Of a stretch of DNA of 36,514 bases, positions 6,764 to 12,219 are shown in pieces. The notes under the pieces were generated by a model. That model worked only from the letters and a program-made list of their open reading frames with translations, searched no databases and had not been told where the DNA came from. Source of the stretch: a virus. The position numbers and the translations under genes were made by a program. The DNA lies in IMG/VR virus record IMGVR_UViG_3300043640_000033, positions 1 through 36,514 of that record; one strand, 5' to 3'. Positions within the stretch are counted from its first letter, which is position 1; each line of letters starts with the position of its first letter.

Positions 6764-7414
6764 TCAGTACCCCATCGGCGGGAGGTTCGGGTTCGCCTGC
6801 TGGACGTTGAAGATGCTGCCGTATCGGCCCTGTATGTAGTTGACGGCGGCGGCGCAGTTCGCTACCGGGTCCAGGATGTTCCAAGAAGTACCCTTGGCAT
6901 GGTTCGCACGGAACGTCGGTCCGATGGTCTGCATGAGCCCCTTGGAGCGCATGTCCGCCCCTTGAGCGGCGTTGGAGTCCCACTTGTTCACGGCGGCGGG
7001 CCGGTTGCTGGACTCACGCTTCATGATGGTACGCACGCCGGGCTTCCAGGACTTCGGGGCGTGCGCCTTCTTCAGGCACTCGTACACAACGGAGTTGGGG
7101 TTGATCAGGTGGCCGTTCTTGGTCCGCGTGTCCACCTTCGCGGGCTTGGCCTTCTTGATTGCCTTGGTTATGTGCTTAGCTTCCGGCTTCACCTTGACGG
7201 GCGGCGGCTTGGGCTTCGGCTTGGGTTTCACGGGTACGGTGAAGTGCTTCACCGTGGGCTTCGGGGGTGCGTGCACGGCCCCGAAGGACTTCGGTACGGC
7301 CTTTACGGGGGGCGTCCAGTGGGGTCCGTCGTTCGCCGTAGCAGCGAAGGCAGTTGCGGGTACGGCGGTAGCCGCAACCACCGTTGCGGTGACAAGCCCA
7401 GTCAATTTCCGCAT
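6764..7414 (-). CDS. Secreted lytic transglycosylase (SLT domain)
   Basis: 216 residues in three parts. A Sec-type signal peptide covers about 1-25 (MRKLTGL, hydrophobic Ala/Val core, AFA-type cleavage site). A Lys-Pro-rich spacer follows (about 50-95, VPVKPKPKPKPPPVKVKP). The SLT fold covers about 125-200, with catalytic-type Glu in MKRESS (E134), the GLMQ signature (159-162) and a LDPVANCAAAVNYIQGRYG helix. It would cleave peptidoglycan outside the membrane. The gene lies in the early operon, not with the lysis genes, next to the DNA methyltransferase, which is unusual and suggests a job other than final lysis. Confidence 0.86.
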   Translation of the reverse strand: MRKLTGLVTATVVAATAVPATAFAATANDGPHWTPPVKAVPKSFGAVHAPPKPTVKHFTVPVKPKPKPKPPPVKVKPEAKHITKAIKKAKPAKVDTRTKNGHLINPNSVVYECLKKAHAPKSWKPGVRTIMKRESSNRPAAVNKWDSNAAQGADMRSKGLMQTIGPTFRANHAKGTSWNILDPVANCAAAVNYIQGRYGSIFNVQQANPNLPPMGY

Positions 7415-7420
7415 CAGGCG

Positions 7421-8089
7421 TCATCCTTCCAGGGAGTGTGTCATGGCACGGCCGACATGCCGGGTGAAGGCGGGGGGTATTGACTCGTTCAGTTCGGGAG
7501 TCGTCATCCAATCGATTCCCATAGCCACCGATCGGTAGAAGTGACCGTTGCCACCAACGACGTTGCCGCCGCCGTAGACCGGTATCACGCCTGACTCTCG
7601 GTAGCCCAGGCCGTTCGTCCGTTCCTTGCCGACGTACTGGCGATACGGCTTGTGCCGATTCTGCCAATCGTGGTCACAGTCAAGGCCGTTGATAGGGTCG
7701 CTCATCTCGAACAGCCGGTGCCGCTGGACGCGTAGGCCGAAAGTGGACCCGCACAACAGTATGGGTTCCTCCATGAACGGCCGAGCATCTTCGACGTTTT
7801 CCATCACGTACGGGCGGCCGTTGCTCTTTAGCCGCTCTCGCATCGGAGCGATGAGCAACGGGTGCCCGGCGTCGGGCCAACGCTTCCGAAGCCGCGTGTA
7901 GCCCTGACAAGGTGGGGATGCGTGTATTGCGTCGAACCCTTCCAGGGGGTACGTGAGTGCGTCGGCCTGGTGGAACTCGAACGGGAAATTAGGCTGCGGA
8001 GCTATGTCTACGCCTACGACTTCCCATCCGGCCATGTGGTAGCCCATGGCGGCCCCCCCGGCGCCGCAGAACAAGTCAAGCAGCCTCAT
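7421..8089 (-). CDS. DNA (cytosine-5) methyltransferase
   Basis: 222 residues. Motif I is LLDLFCGAGGAAMGY (residues 3-17), motif IV is ASPPCQGYT with catalytic C61, motif VI is MENV (96-99), and motif VIII is QRHRLFE (122-128). The C-terminal part is short, so the target-recognition domain is small compared with typical ~350-residue enzymes. No partner restriction gene is visible, so it is an orphan methylase that most likely protects phage DNA from host restriction. The ATG at 8089 sits in an ATGA overlap with the previous gene. Confidence 0.9.
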   Translation of the reverse strand: MRLLDLFCGAGGAAMGYHMAGWEVVGVDIAPQPNFPFEFHQADALTYPLEGFDAIHASPPCQGYTRLRKRWPDAGHPLLIAPMRERLKSNGRPYVMENVEDARPFMEEPILLCGSTFGLRVQRHRLFEMSDPINGLDCDHDWQNRHKPYRQYVGKERTNGLGYRESGVIPVYGGGNVVGGNGHFYRSVAMGIDWMTTPELNESIPPAFTRHVGRAMTHSLEG

Positions 8090-8262
8090 GCGATCTTGGC
8101 TCCGGCGCGGCGCATGGCAGCTTCCGCATCGGGCGTGTTCACCCGCCAGTGCGCACCACCCTCGGTGCCAAGGTAGGTAACTCCGTTGGTGCGCTCAAGC
8201 TTTGCCGCAACGTTCATGATGCGGGTAAGGCGAGCGTCAGTCAGGTAGGCAACCTTCCGCAT
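8086..8262 (-). CDS. Small unknown protein
   Basis: 58 residues (MRKVAYLTDARLTRIM...), translated by hand; alpha/beta pattern with a helix ending in AEAAMRRAGAKIA. The ATG at 8262 overlaps the preceding stop (TAATG) and the stop shares ATGA with the methyltransferase start. Both junctions and the good codon pattern support it. The tight coupling makes an accessory role to the methylase possible, but nothing in the sequence shows this. Confidence 0.66.
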   Translation of the reverse strand: MRKVAYLTDARLTRIMNVAAKLERTNGVTYLGTEGGAHWRVNTPDAEAAMRRAGAKIA

Positions 8263-8456
8263 TAGGCATCATCCTTCCAGGAGTCCTTGGGGGTGGTGTC
8301 CATCAGAAGTTCCTCTTGCGGCGTGTAGTTCGCGTTGATCATCAGCGTGAACTGCTCGAAGGTGCGGACGAGCATGCGGTGGGGAAGTTCACCCTTCCGC
8401 AGCCTCTCGGCCACCGGCCCCCGGTTTGTCGCGGGATACAAGCGCATACGTGCCAT
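8262..8456 (-). CDS. Small unknown protein
   Basis: 64 residues (MARMRLYPATNRGPVAERL...), basic N terminus and acidic C terminus, helical in the middle (HRMLVRTFEQFTLMINA). It has a good ribosome site (AGGAG, 6 bases before the ATG), which marks a fresh initiation after a 45-base gap. No family is recognised. Confidence 0.66.
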   Translation of the reverse strand: MARMRLYPATNRGPVAERLRKGELPHRMLVRTFEQFTLMINANYTPQEELLMDTTPKDSWKDDA

Positions 8457-8501
8457 GTCAACTCCTAGGGGGAAGTGAGGGCTTGACCCAAACGTCCGTG
8501 A

Positions 8502-8699
8502 TCACTTGTCGTACTCCACACTCTGGACGTTGACGAACACGGCGTCTTCCGGGTTGCCCGTCCGACGACAGGCGATGATCTTGGGGATGTCGGCTTCGGT
8601 GGAGTAGCCGTCGATGATCTGAACCCTCTGCGTGCGCAGTTGGTCATCCTCATGGCCGATGGTGAAGTAAGCAGTAGCGGTACGCACAGCGGCGTTCAC
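8502..8699 (-). CDS. Small unknown protein
   Basis: 65 residues from the GTG at 8699 (NAAVRTATAYFTIGHEDDQ...), which is in a GTGA overlap with the previous gene. The pattern TAYFTIGHEDDQLRTQRVQIIDGYS... DAVFVNVQSVEYDK suggests an all-beta or alpha/beta mini-domain. No motif is recognised. Confidence 0.66.
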   Translation of the reverse strand: MNAAVRTATAYFTIGHEDDQLRTQRVQIIDGYSTEADIPKIIACRRTGNPEDAVFVNVQSVEYDK

Positions 8700-8911
8700 T
8701 TGGGCTCCCACAGATACATGGACGAGTAGCGGTTGTCGGGGTCAAAAGCCCCGTAGCGGCGGCGACTGCGCTCCAGCGGAGAGTTGTACGCTGCGATGCG
8801 GCGAGCCCCGTGGCGACCCCCTACAGCCCCTGCGACGTGACTGGGGGAGTAGACGGCCGGGCGGCCAGTGTACTGACGGACACGGTTTCGGGCTGCTGTG
8901 ACAGTGAACAT
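8696..8911 (-). CDS. Small basic unknown protein
   Basis: 71 residues, MFTVTAARNRVRQYTG..., Arg/Tyr/Ser-rich and strongly basic, so possibly nucleic-acid-binding. The ATG at 8911 is favoured over the in-frame ATG at 8959 because GAGGGG lies 5-6 bases upstream of it. The stop overlaps the next GTG (GTGA). Confidence 0.6.
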   Translation of the reverse strand: MFTVTAARNRVRQYTGRPAVYSPSHVAGAVGGRHGARRIAAYNSPLERSRRRYGAFDPDNRYSSMYLWEPK

Positions 8912-8971
8912 TTCTGCCCCTCGTATACCTTGCACGGTACGGGTGAATGGTCGGTGCATGTCTGGTACATG

Positions 8972-9274
8972 TCAGTGTCCCGGGGTGACGTATGCGGGCC
9001 GGAGGTTGTTGACGTGGACGATGCGCGCCGGAGCGTCGGGATTACCCAACGGCCTCACGGTCACGTCGTCGCCGTCGCGGTCGGTCACGACCATGAGGCG
9101 ACCCTCGTACCGGCACTGCTGCTCAACGGCCCTCTCGCCCAGCTTCTGCATCCGGTAGGGCTGGGGGTTGAACTCCGGCAGCCCCGCCGTGCACTTCGGG
9201 CAGAAGTAGATTTCGTTCCGGTTGTCGCCGAGAAACGATCCTCCGCAACCGCCGCAGCTCCGCAGACTGTTCAT
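8972..9274 (-). CDS. Zinc-ribbon protein with C-terminal SH3-like part
   Basis: 100 residues starting MNSLRSCGGCGGSF. CGGC (about residues 7-10) and CPKC (about 25-28) form a zinc ribbon. The C-terminal half (RLMVVTDRDGDDVTVRPLG...RIVHVNNLRPAYV) has the short strand pattern of an SH3/KOW-like barrel. The ATG at 9274 lies two bases after the preceding stop. It is the second gene of the leftward operon; a transcription or RNA-binding role would fit a ribbon-plus-barrel protein but is inference. Confidence 0.7.
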   Translation of the reverse strand: MNSLRSCGGCGGSFLGDNRNEIYFCPKCTAGLPEFNPQPYRMQKLGERAVEQQCRYEGRLMVVTDRDGDDVTVRPLGNPDAPARIVHVNNLRPAYVTPGH

Positions 9275-9276
9275 GG

Positions 9277-9432
9277 TCAGTGCCTCGCCGCAGCGTACTG
9301 GGCGTGCGAGTCGGCATGGACGTTCATCGCCGTTTCGTGGACTTCCGCGTGATCCTTGAACCACTGGGCGTCGGCCTCACGGGCGGCGGCATCTTCGGTG
9401 CTAGCGGTAGGAACGTAAACCATTCTGATCAT
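9277..9432 (-). CDS. Small first gene of the leftward operon
   Basis: 51 residues if started at the ATG at 9432 (MIRMVYVPTASTEDAAARE...), or 48 from the ATG at 9423. The body is Ala/His/Glu-rich and helical (ADAQWFKDHAEVHETAMNVHADSHAQYAAARH). GAGAAG precedes the first ATG closely. It follows a ~220-nt untranslated leader. No family is recognised. Confidence 0.6.
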   Translation of the reverse strand: MIRMVYVPTASTEDAAAREADAQWFKDHAEVHETAMNVHADSHAQYAAARH

Positions 9433-9438
9433 CTTCTC

Positions 9439-9448
9439 TGATGACTAG
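9439..9448 (-). promoter_or_regulatory. CTAGTCAYCA element
   Basis: The minus strand reads CTAGTCATCA just upstream of the first leftward gene. Nearly the same ten bases (CTAGTCACCA) occur before the 233-residue gene (2763-2754, minus) and before the gene at 11064 (11039-11048, plus), each in a rare intergenic gap. It may be a phage regulatory site or start-associated sequence. Confidence 0.3.
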
Positions 9449-9483
9449 TAGGGATCGTGCGGACGACGTGTCCTGCCGTCCAG

Positions 9484-9550
9484 TACCAGCGTCGGGAGTC
9501 GAACCCGACCGGGGACATGATGCCCATGAACCGTCTGTGTATTGCCGGTA
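9484..9550 (-). ncRNA. tRNA-like fold in the leader (possible degenerate tRNA)
   Basis: Minus-strand bases 9550-9544 (TACCGGC) pair with 9490-9484 (GCTGGTA), 7 bp with one G-U. Directly inside the 3' side is a T-arm-like hairpin (9509-9491) with a 6-bp stem and the canonical loop TTCGACT. Only 34 bases remain between acceptor and T-arm, too few for normal D and anticodon arms, and no clear anticodon loop forms. It may be a decayed or D-armless tRNA, a tRNA mimic, or a chance fold. Confidence 0.3.
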
Positions 9551-9556
9551 TGTGGT

Positions 9557-9581
9557 GCGGGGTTGGGGGTACCAACCCCGC
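9557..9581. terminator. 10-bp perfect hairpin in the leader
   Basis: Positions 9557-9566 and 9572-9581 are perfectly complementary with a 5-base loop. On the plus strand it is followed six bases later by TTTT, so it could stop rightward transcription. On the minus strand it lies in the 5' leader of the early operon, where it could attenuate or protect the transcript. Confidence 0.45.
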
Positions 9582-9658
9582 TGAAACTTTTGGGGTGTTG
9601 CTTGTGTGTGATCCGATGGGATTGAGCCCCTTGCGCCGCGCCCTGTGACGTTTGCGGA

Positions 9659-9688
9659 CATTTAGGAGTCGGAAACCCCTTGCGTCAA
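9659..9688 (-). promoter_or_regulatory. Candidate promoter of the leftward early operon
   Basis: On the minus strand TTGACG (9688-9683) and TAAATG (9664-9659) are separated by 18 bases, a sigma-70-like -35/-10 pair. Transcription would start near 9652 and give a leader of about 220 bases before the first ATG. Confidence 0.45.
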
Positions 9689-10018
9689 GCTCTCTGTTGA
9701 GTTGTCAGTTGAGGAGATTGCAGGGGAACTTCTGTCTTCACTTAGTCCGTTGCTTGCTTCCGGCCCCAAGGTCTGAGGAACGTACTCGCTCCGGCTGGAA
9801 CCTCTCGGTCCCGTTCAAGCCTTTCGGCGGCTGGTACGTCTGCGCGGTGCTAGGGGTACGCGGATCGGTCCGTGAACTTGCTTCCCTTGCAAACCCTCTG
9901 TGCTGTTGTTTTTGCCTACACCTCAAGACTGCTCCGTGATGGCGGTCACGTCAAGCTTCTTGGGCACGCAAGTTTGCGCGGATCACACGCCGGGGCTCTG
10001 ACCTGCGATGACGCAAAC

Positions 10019-10034
10019 AAAGTCGTATGACTTT
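10019..10034. promoter_or_regulatory. Palindrome upstream of the rightward promoter
   Basis: AAAGTC-GTAT-GACTTT is a perfect 6-bp inverted repeat with a 4-base centre, placed 3 bases before the putative -35 box. It is a candidate operator for the adjacent XRE-type regulator. Confidence 0.4.
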
Positions 10035-10037
10035 TAT

Positions 10038-10066
10038 TTGGATCATGTTCCGGGCCTAGTTAAATT
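10038..10066 (+). promoter_or_regulatory. Candidate rightward promoter with operator-like -10
   Basis: TTGGAT (10038-10043) and TAAATT (10061-10066) are separated by exactly 17 bases. The -10 lies inside the near-palindrome GTTAAATTTGAC (10059-10070, one mismatch pair). Such overlap would allow a DNA-binding protein, plausibly the regulator encoded downstream, to block its own promoter. Confidence 0.5.
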
Positions 10067-10146
10067 TGACTACGCGCACCCACTTCCCTCACGCTTGCAG
10101 TGGTGCCACACGGGCGCCCAAGGAGTAGGAAGGAGGTACGGACCTC

Positions 10147-10530
10147 ATGGCGACTAAGGGGAGCACTTTCGGGGCATGGCTGGACGCCACGCTCTCCAAC
10201 AAGCGCATCATGAGCCGGACCCTGGCCGAATCGGTTGGAGTACACGACTCGGCAGTTAGCCGATGGAGGGCGGGCGCAGGACTCCCCACCGCCGAAGCCG
10301 TACAGGGAATCGCCCGAGTGTTGGACGTAGACCCCCTGCGGCTGATGGTGACCGCCGGTCTGGTTCCGGAGAGGGTTGCAGGCGTCAAGCCGCTGCCCGC
10401 ACCTGAGCCGACCGCCCGAAGGGAACGCGTCCGGAAGCAACTGGGTAAGGTCAAGGGGCTGACGGACAAGGAACGTTCGGCCCTGCTGGAAGCGTACGAG
10501 GATATTGCGATGGGAGACGAGAAGAAGTGA
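10147..10530 (+). CDS. XRE/Cro-family DNA-binding regulator
   Basis: 127 residues. A helix-turn-helix lies at about residues 24-43 (RTLAESVGVHDSAVSRWRAG) within a five-helix XRE fold (to about residue 72, GIARVLDVDPLRLMVTAGL). A Pro-rich linker and a basic-then-acidic helical tail follow. There is a very strong ribosome site (GGAAGGAGGT, about 9 bases before ATG). It is the first gene of the only plus-strand operon, divergent from the early operon, the classical place for a phage repressor or Cro-like switch. Temperate lifestyle cannot be concluded because no integrase is in view. Confidence 0.85.
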   Translation: MATKGSTFGAWLDATLSNKRIMSRTLAESVGVHDSAVSRWRAGAGLPTAEAVQGIARVLDVDPLRLMVTAGLVPERVAGVKPLPAPEPTARRERVRKQLGKVKGLTDKERSALLEAYEDIAMGDEKK

Positions 10531-10799
10531 CCAGTACCGAGAAGAACCGACGGATAGCGTCCGCTGTTCTGATGTGGGGCGGGTGGGCGACGTCAATAAC
10601 GCTGGCCCTACTGCGAGTTGGCGACACCGTAGACGCCCAGTGGGGCAGCGTGATCACGATAGTGGTTGCTATCAGCGTCGCCGCCTCTGTGGTGCGCTCC
10701 CGGTACCGCCTGCAAGAGGCGGTCATAGGGGCCCTGCGGGTCGGCATGACCTACCGGGACGAGAAGGACAAGGAGAGCGACGATGACGGCGAGCAGTGA
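10527..10799 (+). CDS. Small two-helix membrane protein
   Basis: 90 residues, GTG start in a GTGA overlap with the regulator. There are two hydrophobic segments, about residues 12-29 (SAVLMWGGWATSITLALL) and 39-56 (WGSVITIVVAISVAASVV), then a charged cytoplasmic-type tail ending DEKDKESDDDGEQ. No family is recognised. Co-expression with a repressor-like gene is typical of superinfection-exclusion membrane proteins, but this is inference. Confidence 0.7.
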   Translation: MTSTEKNRRIASAVLMWGGWATSITLALLRVGDTVDAQWGSVITIVVAISVAASVVRSRYRLQEAVIGALRVGMTYRDEKDKESDDDGEQ

Positions 10800-11022
10800 G
10801 GGCATCCGCTGGGGTGACACCGTGGATGTTTACTACTTCACGCACGGGGGGAACGTGTCGCAGCTTCGAGGCGTCCTCCTGCGGGTGCCTACGGACAACG
10901 GGACGACGATCGAGGCCACCAATACCGGGAACGTCGAATGGTTCCCGCACACGGCCGTACAGCGGCTCGTACTGCACGCACGGGCCCCCGGCCATGTGAC
11001 CGTCGCGCCGGAGCTGAAGTAG
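10783..11022 (+). CDS. Small beta-rich unknown protein
   Basis: 79 residues; the ATG follows AGGAG by about 7 bases and overlaps the membrane-protein gene by 17 bases. The sequence RWGDTVDVYYFTHGG...LRGVLLRVPTDNGTTIEA... has the strand pattern of an SH3-like barrel. No catalytic motif is visible; function unknown. Confidence 0.68.
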   Translation: MTASSEGIRWGDTVDVYYFTHGGNVSQLRGVLLRVPTDNGTTIEATNTGNVEWFPHTAVQRLVLHARAPGHVTVAPELK

Positions 11023-11038
11023 GTGTAAGTTTGATGTC

Positions 11039-11048
11039 CTAGTCACCA
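11039..11048 (+). promoter_or_regulatory. CTAGTCACCA element before the coiled-coil gene
   Basis: The ten-base element also found (minus strand) at 2763-2754 and, with one change, at 9448-9439. Here it lies 15 bases before the GTG at 11064, between it and a GTTTGATG stretch, in a 41-base gap of the plus-strand operon. Confidence 0.3.
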
Positions 11049-11063
11049 CACCAGGGAGAAGCC

Positions 11064-11498
11064 GTGAAGTCCACCGTTGAAATGATCGAGTCGCGCATAG
11101 CCAAGCTCGAAGCGAAGGGCGGCAACGAGACGAAGGTCGCGAAGCTTCATGAGCGGATAGCGAAGGTACTCGACAAGCAGGCGGCCACGAACGAGCAGAA
11201 GCAGAGCAGGGCCGACCGCAAGGAGATCAAGAAGGAACTGTCCGATGTTCCGGTCCCGCCCGAGTTCGCCGCCCGCTACCAGATCGATGTCACGGAGAAC
11301 ATCGCCGTTGCCGGTAACCACTTCACGGGGTTCAACAACAACAACTACAAGTACCGGTACGTCATCAAGGAGACCGCCACCGGCCGCCCGCTGAAGGTTG
11401 GCTACCAGTACACGTACATGAGCGCATATGCCGCCGCCGAGCGGTACGTCCGGAAACAGTTCATAGCCGCCGGTTCCGGCGCCCTGGTCATCCGTTGA
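11064..11498 (+). CDS. Coiled-coil plus globular domain protein, unknown
   Basis: 144 residues from a GTG preceded by GGGAG. Residues 1-62 are a charged helix or coiled coil (IESRIAKLEAKGG...LHERIAKVLDKQ...). Residues about 63-144 look globular (DVTENIAVAGNHFTGF, then Asn/Tyr-rich NNNNYKYRYVIKETATGRP, and a helix SAYAAAERYVRKQFIAAG). No family is recognised. It ends in a TTGA overlap with the next gene. Confidence 0.72.
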   Translation: MKSTVEMIESRIAKLEAKGGNETKVAKLHERIAKVLDKQAATNEQKQSRADRKEIKKELSDVPVPPEFAARYQIDVTENIAVAGNHFTGFNNNNYKYRYVIKETATGRPLKVGYQYTYMSAYAAAERYVRKQFIAAGSGALVIR

Positions 11499-11716
11499 CG
11501 TACCACATCGGGGACACGGTGACCCTGGACCGGGACATATACCCACACCTTGTCGGCGTCACGTTCACCGTCTCCAGCGAGCCCCGCACGGACACCGTTG
11601 CCAACCCCCCGCGCCCGTACGTGGAACTCTGGCACCGGCCCCGGCGGAAGCGGGTCTACGCCAACGTGGCCGTAGCCGACCTCATCCCCCAGACTCTGGC
11701 AAGGAACAGCCCGTGA
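11495..11716 (+). CDS. Small SH3-like unknown protein
   Basis: 73 residues from a TTG start in a TTGA overlap. The sequence HIGDTVTLDRDIYPHLVGVTFTV... YVELWHRPRRKRVYANVAVADLIP fits a small barrel of the KOW/SH3 kind and resembles in pattern the C-terminal half of the zinc protein at 8972-9274. Function unknown. Confidence 0.62.
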   Translation: MTYHIGDTVTLDRDIYPHLVGVTFTVSSEPRTDTVANPPRPYVELWHRPRRKRVYANVAVADLIPQTLARNSP

Positions 11717-11829
11717 TCGTTGCATCGTTCGTGATAAGCGGACTGTCAATCGTGCTGACTGGCATGTCGGTTCACTACTCATGCAAGGCTCGGCGCATCA
11801 GGCGAGAGATCGAAAAGATGTACCGGTGA
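11713..11829 (+). CDS. Micro-protein with one membrane helix
   Basis: 38 residues, translated by hand, GTG start in a GTGA overlap. There is one hydrophobic helix (IVASFVISGLSIVLTGMSV) followed by a basic tail (KARRIRREIEKMYR), so the C terminus probably stays in the cytoplasm. It is the last gene of the plus-strand operon, 11 bases before a strong terminator. Function unknown. Confidence 0.55.
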   Translation: MIVASFVISGLSIVLTGMSVHYSCKARRIRREIEKMYR

Positions 11830-11840
11830 ACAAACGAAAA

Positions 11841-11878
11841 GAAGCCCCCTGCTCCCGGGATTGGGAGCAGGGGGCTTC
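11841..11878. terminator. Bidirectional terminator between convergent operons
   Basis: A perfect 16-bp inverted repeat, 11841-11856 with 11863-11878, and a 6-base loop. The flanking run of A on the left supplies U residues for leftward transcripts. It separates the rightward regulator operon from the leftward late operon and can stop both. Confidence 0.85.
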
Positions 11879-11909
11879 TAGCGTCCAGCGAGACGTGAGC
11901 TGGACTGTA

Positions 11910-12182
11910 TCAGACGACGACGGTGGGCGGTACCTCGGTGGCCGGTGCGGGCTCCACGGGGGCGGCCGGGGGAAGCTCGGTGTGCCGGGAGACGTAGCCG
12001 ACCGCGAACGCGCCCAGGACGGCTACGGAGAGGTTCACGAACGCCACCACGGGCTGAGCGGTGGCCGCTCCGGCGCTGGCGTACGTGCCCAGCACCCAGA
12101 GCACGAAGTTGGCGACGACGACAGCGCCGCCAGCGCCGGACACGGCGCCGATGACCTTGTTTTCGATCGGACCAAGAGACAC
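11910..12182 (-). CDS. Holin-like two-helix membrane protein
   Basis: 90 residues; GTG at 12182 with AGGAG 7 bases upstream. Two hydrophobic segments (about 12-32, GAVSGAGGAVVVANFVLWVLG; about 42-63, AQPVVAFVNLSVAVLGAFAVGY) are followed by a Pro/Glu/Thr-rich tail. Size, topology and position directly after the lysin gene at the end of the late operon match a class II holin that permeabilises the membrane at lysis time. Confidence 0.78.
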   Translation of the reverse strand: MSLGPIENKVIGAVSGAGGAVVVANFVLWVLGTYASAGAATAQPVVAFVNLSVAVLGAFAVGYVSRHTELPPAAPVEPAPATEVPPTVVV

Positions 12183-12219
12183 GGTTTGACTCCTAATTCT
12201 GTTCGGACTGGTAGATGGC

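Larger units (their letters stand above)
9433..10146. other. Divergent intergenic control region (non-coding)
   Basis: A 714-base stretch between the leftward early operon and the rightward regulator operon, with no convincing gene on either strand. The short open frames in it are Arg/Ser/Cys-rich and lack ribosome sites. It holds a candidate promoter for each direction, a structured leader (hairpin 9557-9581, tRNA-like fold 9484-9550), two palindromes near the rightward promoter, and several TTGCG/CGCAA half-sites. Between about 9690 and 9960 I see nothing specific. Confidence 0.7.

Noticed and set aside
8821-8970. 49-codon minus frame beginning MYQTCTDHSPVPC in the gap after the zinc-ribbon gene
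   Set aside because: It starts one base after the preceding stop and so is tempting, but most of it lies out of frame inside the better-supported 71-residue gene and no ribosome site or family supports it.
9484-9550. Functional standard tRNA
   Set aside because: The T-arm and acceptor pairings are good, but there is no room for D and anticodon arms and no anticodon loop can be drawn.
9652-9939. 95-codon plus-strand frame in the control region
   Set aside because: Cys/Ser/Leu/Arg-rich with no ribosome site, and it runs through the candidate leftward promoter; looks non-coding.
10147-11829. Integration module
   Set aside because: A repressor-like gene is present but no tyrosine or serine integrase, excisionase or convincing attachment site is visible in this window.
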